Shown piece after piece: positions 1 through 12,290 of a stretch of 64,000 nucleotides of DNA. Origin of the DNA: Cunninghamella blakesleeana. Its lineage: Eukaryota > Mucoromycota > Mucoromycetes > Mucorales > Cunninghamellaceae. Within the stretch, counting starts at the first letter, position 1, and each line of letters begins with the position of its first letter. The stretch is from positions 868,001 through 932,000 of the forward strand of contig JAFCIZ010000005.1 of assembly GCA_017871115.1 (NCBI GenBank), written 5' to 3'. Both the position numbers and the translations under genes were made by a program. A model generated the notes under the pieces. That model saw nothing but the letters and a program-made list of their open reading frames with translations. It was not told the origin of the DNA and did not search any database.

Positions 1-46
1 ATTTATTAGGGATAATAGTAATAATTGTAGAAAATAAAATAAAAGA

Positions 47-83
<37 letters not shown>

Positions 84-133
84 CAGTTAAAAAAAATTAG
101 ATAATAAAATTAATAGTCTATAGTTAAAAAAGA

Positions 134-1960
134 TTACATAATTAAACAACCAGGTTTTTTTGTCGAAGGTTCTGAACTATTTTCTAATTGTTGAGCACCC
201 ATTTTATTTGGTAATTCTTTTATTATTCTTGATACACTATTTGATTGTTGTTGATTTGATGATGTGGAAGGTGTAGATGAGGATTTTCTATTACTTTGTT
301 TTTTAAACTGTACATTTAATTCCTTTAATCTAAGAAGAGCCTTTTGATAATTTTGTTGAGCAGCGGATTGATACCATTGTATAGCCATATTTAAATCCTT
401 ATTCATACCAATTCCTGTTTCAAAATAATAACCACAAGCATATTGACCTTTTGCATAACCATAGTCAGCGGTGTATTTAGCCCATAAAAATGCCTCTTTA
501 TCATTTTGAAGTAAAATACCTGGTGCTCCTGTTAAATACCAGCCTGATAACGCCAATGCAGATTCCATATGACCTTGTTCAGCGGCCTTACCATACCATG
601 CAATAGATCTACGAGCATCAATAGGACAATTTAACGAACCATTTTCATAAGCCAAACCTAATTTATATTGAGAAGGAGCATACCCAAATGTTGCTGCCTT
701 GGTAATCAATTCACGAGCATAATCTTTATCAGGAATCACAGAAGGAATACCACCATCATGTTCATAAGCTAAACCAAGTTCATGCAAAACTTCGGGATGG
801 TAAGCATCAGCCATAGGCGCCGCCCGTTTTAACCATGAAATTGCTTCCTTTTGCTGTTTATTTTGGTTTAATAAACCTTTTAATAAAATAGAAAACATTT
901 TATACATAGCAGAGATATTACCAAGATTAGCTGCTTTACGGTAAAATTGAGTTGCTTGAGCATAGTTTTTATGTGTTCCTAAACCTAACTCATAGCATAC
1001 TCCAGCACGATAGGTACATTCCGGATGCGATTGCTTAGAACCTTGTAAATATAAATTGAATGCCTTTTCGTGATTCACTTTCAATAAAAGGGCGCCTAAC
1101 CCATAAGCATTGGCCAAATAAAATTGAGCCTCAGGTAATCCAGGTTGGCCTAATTTAGTTTGAGTAGACAATTGTTTGATTCTACGTTGAGCTTCTTGTA
1201 ACATGGATGTTTTAGTGGCTGTATATCTCTCTTTGTCGGTGATCTGGATTTGTTCAGAGGCTTCAATTAAATATTTAGCAAAATTTAATTCTAAAAGTTG
1301 ATCATCAGGTGTGGTTTCTACAGCTTTTCTAAATTGGTTCAAATTTTCTAAAGTAGCAGGTGGGAATGAAGGATGATTAGGTTTAGAAGTATGAGGAGAT
1401 AGAGCAGGACTTGTATTCATAGCTACTTGCAATGAACTTTCTGGTAAATAATCAGCATCAGCAATAATTTGACTACCAGTATTATTTTTACTATTAGTAT
1501 TATTATGCTGTGGTAAAGAAGGTGGTGTTATAGGTAAATTAATAGAATCTGCAGATGTAGTAATAAGAGTTGAAGAAGAAAGTTGAGGTTGATAAGTTAC
1601 AATGGAAGTAGATTTATTTTTTTTTATTTTGGCTGGCTCAGGTGAATAAAGTACCTTGTCTTCTTTAATAGTAGTATACTTTTGATCATAATTTTTGATA
1701 TTTTTATTCGATATTTCTGGCAAGGATTTATTTTTATTGCTACTACTTTTTGTTGAAAGATTTAAAGAATGAGAAGGAAGAGGAGGGGGAGGAAGGGATT
1801 TTTTTTCCTTTTTTAAATTAATTTTTTGGTTCAGAGCGGAGTTATTTTCAGCCGCCTTTAAGATGAATGGCAATGTGGTATTGTTCTTGACATCACTATC
1901 TTGATATGATTGTACTTTTCCACCTTCAATACTTGGTAATAAATGTTTTTCAGTTGACAT
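134..1960 (-). CDS. Sel1-repeat chitin synthase activator, Chs4/Skt5-like, CaaX-tailed
   Basis: Single-exon 608-aa protein. Residues 1-210 are low complexity, rich in Ser, Asn, Lys and Pro, with a PPPPLP run near residue 57. Residues about 225-560 hold tandem Sel1-like repeats (A-x-x-x-Y-x-x-A-A-x-x-G pattern: AATQFYRKAANLGN, SIAWYGKAAEQGH, AIQWYQSAAQQNY). The tail is Ser/Gln-rich and ends in CLIM, a CaaX prenylation box. This architecture (disordered N-terminus, Sel1 array, C-terminal CaaX) is that of yeast Chs4/Skt5, which binds and activates chitin synthase at the membrane; the role here is inferred. It is transcribed leftwards, 3 kb from the nearest gene. A chitin synthase lies at 41.7 kb in the same window. 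Another Sel1 protein with a CaaX box remains possible, but no better candidate family is apparent. Confidence 0.85.
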   Translation of the reverse strand: MSTEKHLLPSIEGGKVQSYQDSDVKNNTTLPFILKAAENNSALNQKINLKKEKKSLPPPPLPSHSLNLSTKSSSNKNKSLPEISNKNIKNYDQKYTTIKEDKVLYSPEPAKIKKNKSTSIVTYQPQLSSSTLITTSADSINLPITPPSLPQHNNTNSKNNTGSQIIADADYLPESSLQVAMNTSPALSPHTSKPNHPSFPPATLENLNQFRKAVETTPDDQLLELNFAKYLIEASEQIQITDKERYTATKTSMLQEAQRRIKQLSTQTKLGQPGLPEAQFYLANAYGLGALLLKVNHEKAFNLYLQGSKQSHPECTYRAGVCYELGLGTHKNYAQATQFYRKAANLGNISAMYKMFSILLKGLLNQNKQQKEAISWLKRAAPMADAYHPEVLHELGLAYEHDGGIPSVIPDKDYARELITKAATFGYAPSQYKLGLAYENGSLNCPIDARRSIAWYGKAAEQGHMESALALSGWYLTGAPGILLQNDKEAFLWAKYTADYGYAKGQYACGYYFETGIGMNKDLNMAIQWYQSAAQQNYQKALLRLKELNVQFKKQSNRKSSSTPSTSSNQQQSNSVSRIIKELPNKMGAQQLENSSEPSTKKPGCLIM

Positions 1961-4954
1961 AATTAATATAATATATAATTTTTATTCTTAAGTATTTAAT
2001 AAAAAAAATTTATATTTAAAAAAGAAATAAAAATGATAAATTTTTTTTATAAGTATATATAATTAAATATAAAATGAGTAGTATAAAAGAAAGAGAGAGA
2101 GAAAAAGATGAAGAAGAAAAAAATAAATAAGATAAACTAAAATATAAAAAATAAAATATAGTAATAAATAAAAATAAAATATCTTTTAATGTATAAATTT
2201 TATTTTGATTATTTTTATTTTTATTTTCACCGAGCATGAAAATCGAGGGAACTAAGCAAACAAATAAGGCGTTATTACACTCTAAACTTTTGTTTTTTTT
2301 ATATATTTTTTTTTGGTCGCTAAATTATTCTTCAAAAGGTAATATTATGCTTTGCAAAATATAAATAAAAAAGATCTTATCAAACTTTTATCTAGCATAT
2401 TAAGGTATAAATTATTATTTTATATTTTTTAAAACATCCCTTTGATATTTTTTTAATTGCATGTTAAATAGTAAAAAACAAGCTATTAAAAGTAATACAT
2501 TGGAAAAAATACAGGGGGGCTTTGGATAAATATTTTCTATTGATTGTTAAAGAAACAAACAAATTATATAGTAAAAAAATAATATAAAAATTATGCAGTA
2601 CGGAGTAAGAATAGAAGAAATCTTGGCCTAAAAAGTGTTAGAATGAGCCATTTTTACTCTGATGTTTAATTATTATCGATAAATCTTACATAAAACCAGA
2701 CTAATATTGGATGAATCAATTGAACTTTATGTTTTCATTATACGTAAGGGATTTTAATCATTCTTTCTCCTTGACTACATAAAAAAAATTAAATGTAAAT
2801 AAATAAAAACTTTTAATTGAAGCATATTCTGGAGTTGGTGTTATCTTTTTATTTTTTTTAAAAAAAAAAAAGAATTGATAATTATTCAATATATCATACG
2901 ATTTAAATTATAATTTTATATATAATCGTAAATAGTATAATAAAAAAATACCTGTTAAAAAATGTTACATAATGGTATATATAAAATAACTACAATATCT
3001 ATTAAAAAGATCCAAGTAATATAAAAATATCGATGCTTAATCAAACTAGTCAATCGTTCTTTTTTTCTAGAATAGTTGTTTTCGAATATAAAAAAATTTC
3101 TAATGTTTAAGAAATGTAACTAGAATGGGATTAACATCTGGATAGTGTACAATTCATTTTAATTGTGTTTCAATTTTTTGTATTATTGGTGTATTTTTTT
3201 TTTAACTTTTTGATTACTTCCATTAAAAAACCCTATTAAAATAACTAAAAAAAATAAAAAAGAAAAAAGAAAAAAGAAAAAGGAAAAAAAAAAAAAAAAA
3301 GGGTTATTAATTCATCCGAAAATGATACATGTAGTTGACAGGTTATATATCTATATCTACCAGATAAATAATCACTAGATAATTTTTTTGAAGAGAAATA
3401 GATGAATAATATTAGTGAAAAGGAAAAATGTAAAAAATCCACATAATAATAAACATTGTTTTGAATTACAATACTAAGAATGGTCATTTAAATCTATTAT
3501 CAACTAATTGGTTATATTTTCTTGAAATTTTTTTACAAGTATAGGTACCATTTTGCCAATATAATCTACAGCTATGAGCTGATTAATTTCATTCCATTTA
3601 TTATATATAACATTAGGAATAGCGCAGTTGGAGCAGATTCTTCAGTTTTATTTTTGTTTTTTTTCATAAAGTGCTCAGCTTTTTTACATTTTATTCATTG
3701 GACGACAGATTGATTATCGTGCCGTTCAATTTCAATAATAAATCTATTCTTTTTCCACAATTCTGAGAGTATTCATAAGCATACTTGTGTACTTGAGACA
3801 ATTTCACTACTGAATAGTAATGAAATAAAAAAGTAAATAAGCACAAACCTGTCTATAATCACAATTAATTCAATTACATATTGTATTTACTCAAATTTAC
3901 TCAAACACATTTGTAAAAACATTTCCAAATATAAAATCCAGGAGGGTTACAAACCTTTTATGAAACATTAGTTCGAAAAACTAATGCCAAGGTTTTTTTT
4001 TATCAAAGTATTCAATTCTAAAATTTTAACAAAGAAAGTAATAAAAGATTAATAAATCATCATTTAATACCATCTAGACACTTGCACATTTTATAATACG
4101 AAAATAATTTTGTAATATTTAGATCCTTTTTGATTCACATCAACTTTTACAATTTTTTTTTTTTTTGTTGTATTCTTTTCAATAGCTAATTCGTATCATC
4201 GATACCATACAATAAAAATAATTTATAAACTTGATTATTAAAACTTATTATAAAAAGTTGAACCTATTTTAATAATAAACATAGTATTTGGATTTTAATA
4301 ACAAAAAGAGGCTAGAAATACAGTTTGTGAAGAAAAATATAAAAAATGAAGGCGACCATATATAAGATCGTCAACGAAAAAAATGGCTTTAGAAATAGAC
4401 ACTTTTTGTATTATTGTAGCTTGATAGTAATCTATAAAAGTAAAAAAAAAAAAAAAAAAAAAGGGAAAAATGAAATAATAATAACAGCGATTATAGTCGA
4501 CGATTATTAATAAAAAAAAATAAAGTTCTTCATAAATAACTTTTATTTATGCTTAGGCTTGACATATGCATAATTGAAGGGAAATTCTTGGACCACGAAT
4601 TACGCGGGTAAATCATATTATTATGACGATTGAACGCTTTAAAATATCTAATTATCCATTTACAAGAATGATTATTCTTTGCTTATATTATGAAATATAG
4701 TATATACACTTATTTTACTATGAATACGAATACAATAATAAAGAAAACTATAGAGTGACTTTTATACATAAAATTTCCAATTTCACCTTTACCAATAAAA
4801 ATACTGATTTACCTTCTATTTCAAAAAACATTGTTAACAGATTCAACTCCGATATTTTTTCTCCAAAAATCAATTTTTTATTTTTCTCGCTACTTTTTTA
4901 TCCTCCTTCATTTTTTTTCTCTTTCATTTTTTTAACGTCGACTTTTTTATATTT
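1961..4954. other. Intergenic region, no gene recognised
   Basis: About 3 kb of AT-rich DNA with A and T homopolymers (for example 3280-3300 and 4441-4462). Short open frames here encode Phe/Lys/Ile-rich peptides with no family resemblance. A slightly GC-richer patch at about 4556-4640 has no recognisable gene. The stretch 4880-4945 is T- and CT-rich and is probably the core promoter of the Tfb1 gene. Confidence 0.6.
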
Positions 4955-7900
4955 ATGTGGGAACCCAATGAACAACTGTTATTACGTGCACCAGTTCGTT
5001 ATAAAAATCGCGATGGATCTTTATTTGTCACACCTCGTCGTGTAGCTTGGCAACAGCATGGTATACCGCAGCTTAATCCATCTATTTCTTATGAGTCTAT
5101 ATCAGGTATGTTTATTTATTTAAATAGATTGGATATATAGATATATATATACATGTATATATCATTTGTCCATTTGTTTATATTTATTTACTTATCTATT
5201 ATTATAAAGGTCTCGCACAAACACCTGAATCTTCAGCAAAAGTTATTTTAAAGATTACAATAAATGAAACAGAAACTGAATCAAAAGACTACAAATTTTT
5301 ATTTACATCCATGAAAGCATTGACGGAACGGGAAGGTATTAAAGCACAAATCACAGAGCTATGGGCAAAATCAAAAGGGATGACAGCATCAAACATGGGA
5401 ACACCAACACCATTTACACCTTCTTCTCCTGCACAAAATAATAGATCACCTGCAAGTACACCAAAACATATACCCTCTTCTACATCTACAACTACACCGC
5501 CAACACCTCAACAAGTGCAATCAAAGTTATCCAAAGGACCTCTCCAGCCACCATCATCAACACCAGCAACACCATCCACACCAGCTAAAACAAAAGGGTC
5601 ATCACCTAAAGCATCATCACCATCAATGAGTAGTGCCAGTAATAGTAGTGCTAATAATAGTCTTCAACAATGGCGACAGCAAGAGTTTAATGCCCGTAGG
5701 CAACTTTTATCGAAAAATCGAGAATTACAAAAATTACATATGGAATTAGTTGTTGGAGGCAAAATCGTATCAGAAGAGGAATTTTGGGCTAGTCCTTATA
5801 TTAAACGATTTAGGCAAAAATTAAAAATGGATGCTGTATCAAAAGAAGGGCGTACGAAAGGAAAATCTTCTAAAATGGTAGAACTAAAGCCTGGCCAACA
5901 AGAAGGTTCTGATGTGAAATATACATTAACAAGTCAAACAATTCATAATATATTTACAGAATATCCATCAGGTAATAATAATAATAAATAATTGAAGAGG
6001 ATGATAAATATTCACCAGTATTAAAAAAGAATTTAGATATAAGAAACCATGGATAACTATCATATAATAATTCTCTTTATTTCTTATATATTTATAATTG
6101 GTATAGTCAAACGAGCTTATGATACAAATGTACCTGATGTTGTAAGTAATTGTAGTAGTAATATATCAATTTATCCTATCAATTTATTGATTATAATCAT
6201 TTCCGTTTTCCCCTCTCCCCTCCATTATTTTTAATAGTTGTCAGAACAAGATTTTTGGAAAAGGTTTTTAGCTTCAGAGTTCTTTCATAGATCTAGAACT
6301 GGTGGTAGATCACAGTTAACGCCGTATGATGATATTTTCGATAGATGTTTGCAAGAAGAAGATGAAGGTAATTTGTTTATATATACAACGCCAATAAAAT
6401 GATGATTATTATGAGTCATTACTCAATGAAAATATTAATATAATATTTATTTATTTATTTTGATAATAGAAAATGCAAAAGCTCCAGATATGTCACAGAT
6501 GGATAGAATTCAACGAATCATTGATTTAGAAGCATCTATTGAAGATCATATTGAGGTAAAAGAATAAAAGAACTATTCAACTTTTATATAAAAAAACAAT
6601 AATAATAATAAAATAAAATAGGAAAGAAATTAATGCAAGATTATTTTATTTTATTTTTTTGATTTTTTTTTTTGTTTTGTTTTGTTTTCTTTTCTTTTTT
6701 TTTTTTTTTTGCTCTTATAGAGTGGTAATGCACCTGATTTTACGATGAAACCTGGTAGAGACGAGCAAGTGCTACCTTTAATTCGACGATTTAATAGACA
6801 TGCAAGTCGTGTATTAGAAATACAACCATCGTAAGTGTAGTACATGTGTAAAAATTGAAATGATGCATAAAATATAAATATTAATCATGCTTTTTGATCT
6901 TTTTTTATTTATCGATCGATTTAGAAAAAATAAATCAAACGAATCAAACGTAAGTGATTGGAATCGTAATATATTAAAGTTATAGTTTATTTATGCTGGG
7001 AAAAATAAAATTTGGGAAAATTAGGGTAAACTTAATGAAATTAATATTATGTAATTTAGTATGATATATCGAAAGAAATTATATTGGATGACCTGACAAA
7101 TGATCCACCACCTGAAAAAGTAATCTTAGATATTCAAGACACTTCTCGTTATTTTGAAACACAAAACGAAACTCAAGATATAAGTAAAATCAACAAAAAG
7201 GTAATAATAATAATAATATTATAAACTAAAATAACAATATATATCTATAATTAAAATTGATATTATATATATATATATATATACCTTTAACAATAATCAT
7301 ATTAATATATAAATGTATAAAAAAAAATGAAGTAAGAATAAATATAAATACGAATTACTGGTAACTAATGAAATCATAATGTTTCACACAGGACGCTGAA
7401 AAAATCGTATCAGGTTTCAAAAAACATTTCAAAGGATGGCAACCAGAATTAACCAAGGTAAAAAAAAAAAAAAATTAATTAAATATCACTATTTTAATAG
7501 TTAAAAAAAATTAGATCTATATCGAGAATAACCCAATATATATATATATGTATTAATAGCACGTTATGGATCCTAAAATTGGAGACAAAGTTTGCATGGA
7601 TTTAACCGAAAGAATACGGAAACGGAAAGAGTACGATGGAAAGTCCAATTCTGGTAGGAAATCCGAAAAAAAGAATTACTCAAAAAAAAAAATTAATTTT
7701 TTTAAACTCACTATTCTATTTTATTTGGCAATCTTTTTTTTTTTTTTTTATGTATTCAGATCAGAAACTACCACCGACAGCATTACAAGTTATTCAAAAC
7801 TTTCACTCTGCTACAAATGAAATATTACGACACTTTTGGTCTTCTAACGATCCTTATCGACCGGATAAAAATACTCGCATGATCGAAGGTTTAAAGCGCC

Positions 7901-8135
7901 AGCAAAAAAAAGTAAATAGTGTACTCGATGATATTAGTAAAAATAATGGGGATATAAACCGTGGAAAAGAAGTAAGAAAAAAAAACAATAAAAATGAAAA
8001 CAATAAAAAAAATCACCATTATTAGATATAAATATTTAATCTATTTAATCTAATTAAATTTAGGTCCTCGAACCCTTATTGACTGCAATGAAAAGCGCTT
8101 TTGAAGTAGCTAATAAGAGAAGAAAAACAAAGTAG
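4955..8135 (+). CDS. TFB1: TFIIH core subunit Tfb1/p62
   Basis: About 627 aa from 12 exons: 4955-5105, 5210-5971, 6107-6141, 6238-6367, 6470-6555, 6721-6830, 6925-6949, 7060-7200, 7392-7457, 7560-7653, 7760-7971, 8064-8135; all junctions keep frame. The N-terminus (MWEPNEQLLL) begins the p62 PH-like domain, which ends around residue 105. Two BSD-type segments follow: the first around residues 205-270 with EEEFWASPYIKRF, the second from about residue 305 with SEQDFWKRFLASEFFHR. The C-terminal exons match the helical scaffold end of p62. The protein acts in the nucleus in the TFIIH core, in RNA polymerase II initiation and nucleotide excision repair. An unusual Ser/Thr/Pro-rich linker (about residues 110-200) sits between the PH and BSD1 domains. 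Exon 7 is only 25 nt. Confidence 0.93.
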
Positions 8136-8620
8136 ATCTCTCGATATATATAATTGATATTATGTAAATAGTCTTTTTATTATTATTTATAATAATAAAT
8201 TCAAAAAAAATCCCAAAAACCAAATAAAAAAAGCTTGTTCTCTTATCTATATATAGTATAGACTGATAAAGCCTTGGGTATTCGGATGATTTTTAAACAA
8301 AGTACCCAATTAAAGAAATAAATTGACATACTTTTTTAAAAAAAAAAGTTTAAAATTGCGGAGTGTACAACAAACCCAGTATTCCTTTTTACGATATATG
8401 AAACCACGGTCATGAGCTATATCACCTTTATATCATATCATGCGATAACTCCATCTTCTATTTTGAGACCCTTGGTTTTAAAGCATGGATTTTTTTTTTG
8501 ACTATATATTTTTGGAAATGAGCATATCTATTTTTTTTTTCACTTCTTTTCCTTCTTTTTATTTTTTTTCTTCTCCTAGAATTTTTTTTTTTTTATTGAT
8601 CAACCTTACTCTTAAACACC
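8136..8620. promoter_or_regulatory. TFB1 3' flank and HSF-gene promoter with CT-rich tract
   Basis: This 485-bp gap holds the 3' end of TFB1 and the promoter and leader of the HSF gene. At 8538-8600 there is a pyrimidine tract of T and C blocks about 20-80 nt before the ATG. Such tracts precede many start codons in this window and are common at fungal transcription start regions. No clear heat-shock element array was seen. Confidence 0.4.
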
Positions 8621-10101
8621 ATGGCTACCAAAAGTGGAACAGTGTCTCCTTATGAATTTAATAATGAACATTTGAATGAAATCTACGATTTACCTAATCC
8701 ACAAAAAAAATCCACTAAAAAAAATGTTAGTGCTTTTATTCAAAAATTATATAGGTAAATAATTATAATAGTAGAAGTAGTAGTAGTAGTAGTAGTAGTA
8801 AATAATAAAATGAATGACAACTAATATTAATATATTTATATAATCTTTTTTTTAAAATATAAAAAAATAAAAAAAATAGTATGCTAGATGACAATACCCA
8901 TCAAAACCTTATTATATGGAATCCATCTGGTCAATCCTTCTCAGTATATAATGCTAAAGCTTTTTCGAAAGAAGTATTACCAAGTCATTTTAAACATAGC
9001 AACTTTTCTAGTTTTGTACGTTTATTAAACATGTAAGTTTTTTTTTTTTTAGAAAAAAAAAAAAAACATTCTTATCTTGTATTCATCATCATTATTATTA
9101 TTTACATACTCAATTTATTTTATTTCCTTTTTAATTATTTTTTTTTTTTTAGGTATGGTTTTCACAAAATCAATAAATCACCACGAGGACAGCGATCTAG
9201 CGAAAAAGAAATTTGGGAATTTTCACACCCCAAATTTATTAGAGGCCACCCAGAATTATTAAAAGATATCAAACGTAAAGCTATGGATTCTGAATTAATG
9301 CGACGGGAAACTGGTGATATTCATGCTGCCTTTTCCATGTTACAAATGTCTCAAGGTGATTTACTTCAACAATTTTATGCTTTACAAGAAAGTTTTAATA
9401 ACTTATTGCACGCTTTTGAAGAAAATAAAAAAATACAATTTCAACAACAAATTCAAATCAAGCAATTATCCGAACAACAAGGTATTCAATTGACTAATTT
9501 AAACGATTTAAAATGGAATAATAATCATCATCGTTTTAATGACCCTTTATTAAATCAGCAACAGCATCAATCACAACCTTCTTCTACAACAACACCCGCC
9601 TCCTCTACTAGCTCTTGCAACTCTTCATCGAATTCTTCTTCTACTTTACCTCCTCCTGCTCTTTTACGTCAACATCCTCCACCATCAGCTTTGAAATTAT
9701 CTCCTGGAAGATCCATTAAGCAAGAAGATAATATACAGGATAATTCTTTTAGAATGTTAGTTACCACACCTACTACTCCTTTATCTCATTTTTCTCAACA
9801 ACAACAAAATAATATCATCGCTAATAATAATAATAATAATATGAAAAGAATAGATGATATGCCTACTTCACCTTTTTGGAATCAAACAAAAAATGATTTA
9901 AATCATACAACAAACAATAATAATAATCCTTATTATTCTCCATTATGTTTTGATACATCTGTGAATACGCCTTTACCTCCAAGCCCTATGAATGTCGCCA
10001 GCCCTGATTTAGCTATGTCTCCCATCTCCTCAGAGGATTCTTTAGGTTCTTTTGCTTTTAATCTATCTCAACAAAATACCCTTGATACATCCTTTATGTA
10101 A
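8621..10101 (+). CDS. HSF-type DNA-binding transcription factor
   Basis: About 411 aa from three exons: 8621-8754, 8880-9032, 9153-10101. Residues about 35-145 form an HSF-type winged-helix domain: FIQKLYSMLDD, then LIIWNPSGQSF, then LPSHFKHSNFSSFVRLLNMY (recognition helix), GFHKI, and the closing WEFSHPKFIRGHPELLKDIKRK-like segment. Residues about 150-205 are a leucine/glutamine-rich amphipathic stretch, probably the HR-A/B oligomerisation coil. The rest is Ser/Pro/Asn/Gln-rich with poly-N and poly-Q. It contains SPGRSIKQED, where IKQE fits the SUMO acceptor consensus (Lys near residue 285), and many SP/TP sites. The family binds nGAAn-type or related sites in the nucleus. Hsf1, Sfl1 and other HSF-like factors cannot be told apart safely; no Skn7-type receiver domain is present. 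Confidence 0.9.
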
Positions 10102-10376
10102 TCATCATCATTTTTTTATTTTTTTTATTTATTTATTTTTTTTAAAAAAAACACATCTTTTTATTATTGATATTACTTTTCCTTTGCATTTTATTATTTA
10201 TTTATTTATTTATTTATTTTGTATAAAGTCTATTAAAAAAGAAGAAAAAAAATATATATTTTTTTTTTTATTTAAAAAATATAATTTATGTTTATTCTAT
10301 CCGATTCTATTCTATTTTTTTTTTTGTCAACTTAAAAAATAAATATTAATTATATGTATACAGTATTTTGTTTTGT

Positions 10377-11829
10377 TTATATTTTGTAAATATTAGCTAA
10401 TTTTTCATTATCACTAACGGTCCAATCTAATTTTTTAGCACGACTATAAAAATGAAAGAAAAAGGAAAAAATATATTTAGTAAGTAAATAAATAATAAAT
10501 AAATAAAATTAATAGTAATCTATCCTTTTTTTTTTTGCATTTATTATTTTTATTTTACCCATCTTCAATATCGTAAGCCCATGCATGTACAGTTAATTTC
10601 TGGCCTTGTTTCCAGGCATTTTGAACGATCACAGAATGACATACGTTTTTAGCTGAATTAATAGCATTCAATTCCACTAATTTTCTAATACGTAAGGTTT
10701 CATCTTGAATTTCTTTAAACTCTGATTCATTTTCTAAAAATATATAAATATAAATATAAATATAAATTAATAGTTAAATAAATAAATAAAATATCATTTA
10801 TTTGTTTTATAAAGGAAATAAAAAGAATCTTACTTTGATAAACGTCTTTAATACTTCGCAACCAATTATCGATCAATCCAAAAGATTTATTACTTAATGC
10901 TGCACTTACACCACCACAATTATAATGTCCTATTTTTTTTTTTTTTTTTTTTTTTTTTACATAGTGATAATTAAAAGAATTAGCCAATGAATATAGATAG
11001 AGAGTGATAATATATATATATATATATATATATTTAAGTTTTTTTTTGTTTTTTTACCACAAACAATAATATGTTCCACTTTTAAACTTTCAACCGCAAA
11101 TTGGAGGACCGAGAGACAATTTAAATCTGCATGATTCACCACGTTAGCAATATTACGATGAACAAATATTTCACCAGGTCCTAATTGAACGATTTGATTA
11201 GCAGGTACACGGGAATCAGAACAACCTAAGTAAAATAAAGAGAATATATATATGTAAAAAAAAAGGAGGAGTCAATTCATTATAATTATTAATTTTATAT
11301 TGATGATGATATACTTACCTATCCATAAAATCTTTGGTTCTTGTCTAAGAGCAATGTTTTTAAAAAATTCAGGATCTTCTTCAATCACAGCAGCAGCCCA
11401 TTGACGATTATTTTCTAATAATCCTTCTAAATTGGCATCGGTAGCATCAAACTTACTCAAGTGAACAATAGGTCCTTGTTGATGATTACACTGATGACTT
11501 TTTCTTAATTTTTCATTACTTGGATCATGTGTATATAAAGGTTGGAAGAATTTTTTGATTTTTGAATTCAAATTATCCTTTTTTTTATCATTTTTATTAC
11601 CACCATTAGAAGTATCAGGTTTTTCATCGTGACAACGTTTGGCTGACATCCATAAAGAGCGATATTGCTGTTGTTGCTGTTGTTGATACTGTGATACTAA
11701 TAAACCTGTCATAATGGATTTTTTCATTGAATAGTTTGAAGAAATCGTAGTAAAAGATCTTTTTACAAATGGTTGTGAAAAAAGTAAACTTCTACTTGGT
11801 GGTGGTAATATAATATTAAATTTATTCAT
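10377..11829 (-). CDS. Beta-class carbonic anhydrase, probably mitochondrial
   Basis: About 338 aa from five exons on the minus strand: 11829-11319, 11225-11058, 10929-10834, 10733-10559, 10443-10377. It interconverts CO2 and bicarbonate. The beta-class zinc site is intact: Cys172 and Asp174 in CSDSR, His228 and Cys231 in HYNCGG. The Asp-Arg dyad is in the same CSDSR motif, and [11 protein letters not shown] and [10 protein letters not shown] are also typical. The chosen start ([11 protein letters not shown]) opens a Ser/Arg/Leu-rich, acid-poor presequence, pointing to mitochondrial import; an in-frame ATG 84 nt upstream would add an implausible hydrophobic leader. Residues about 70-120 are a Lys/Asn/Asp-rich linker with poly-Q near residue 50. 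It is convergent with the HSF gene, 275 bp away. Confidence 0.95.
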
Positions 11830-12290
11830 TGTTGCCTTTAAATGTAATGTGTTGATATAATATATATATATATAAAAGAGAAACTTTAGCAGATAAAAAA
11901 ATAAAAAAAACAAAACGGTTTATCTAAAAAAAAAAAAGCCTGAGAAAAATAGCGTTATCGAAAAAAAAAAAAAAAAATGAATCATTTTGAATCTTGAAAA
12001 TGAAATCGGAGTTTATTTAAATTAAAAAAATTAAAGTTTACAGCCTAAAAAACAAATGATCATCTCTAATCTACTTGACTTCTCTAATCATATATTATTG
12101 ATAATCATTTTTTCAATTGTATTTTTGAAAAACTATACATATTTACTTATTACTTTAAATTTTTTATTTTTTTATTTTTTGAATGATTGAAATAGTAATG
12201 ATAATAATAAACAAGTTTATTTGACAATTTTATTTCTATTTTTTACGTTTTTATTTATTTATTTATTTTATTCGAATAATTCTATTTTTT
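11830..12290. other. Intergenic region, no gene recognised
   Basis: About 460 bp between the carbonic anhydrase start and the end of the next minus-strand gene. It is A/T-homopolymer rich (11928-11980) and presumably carries the carbonic anhydrase promoter. No further coding signal was seen. Confidence 0.5.

Noticed and set aside
3245..3713. Short open frames on both strands in the first intergenic region
   Set aside because: They translate to Phe/Tyr/Ser/Ile-rich peptides from A/T homopolymers, with no domain, no splice partner and no conservation signal visible.
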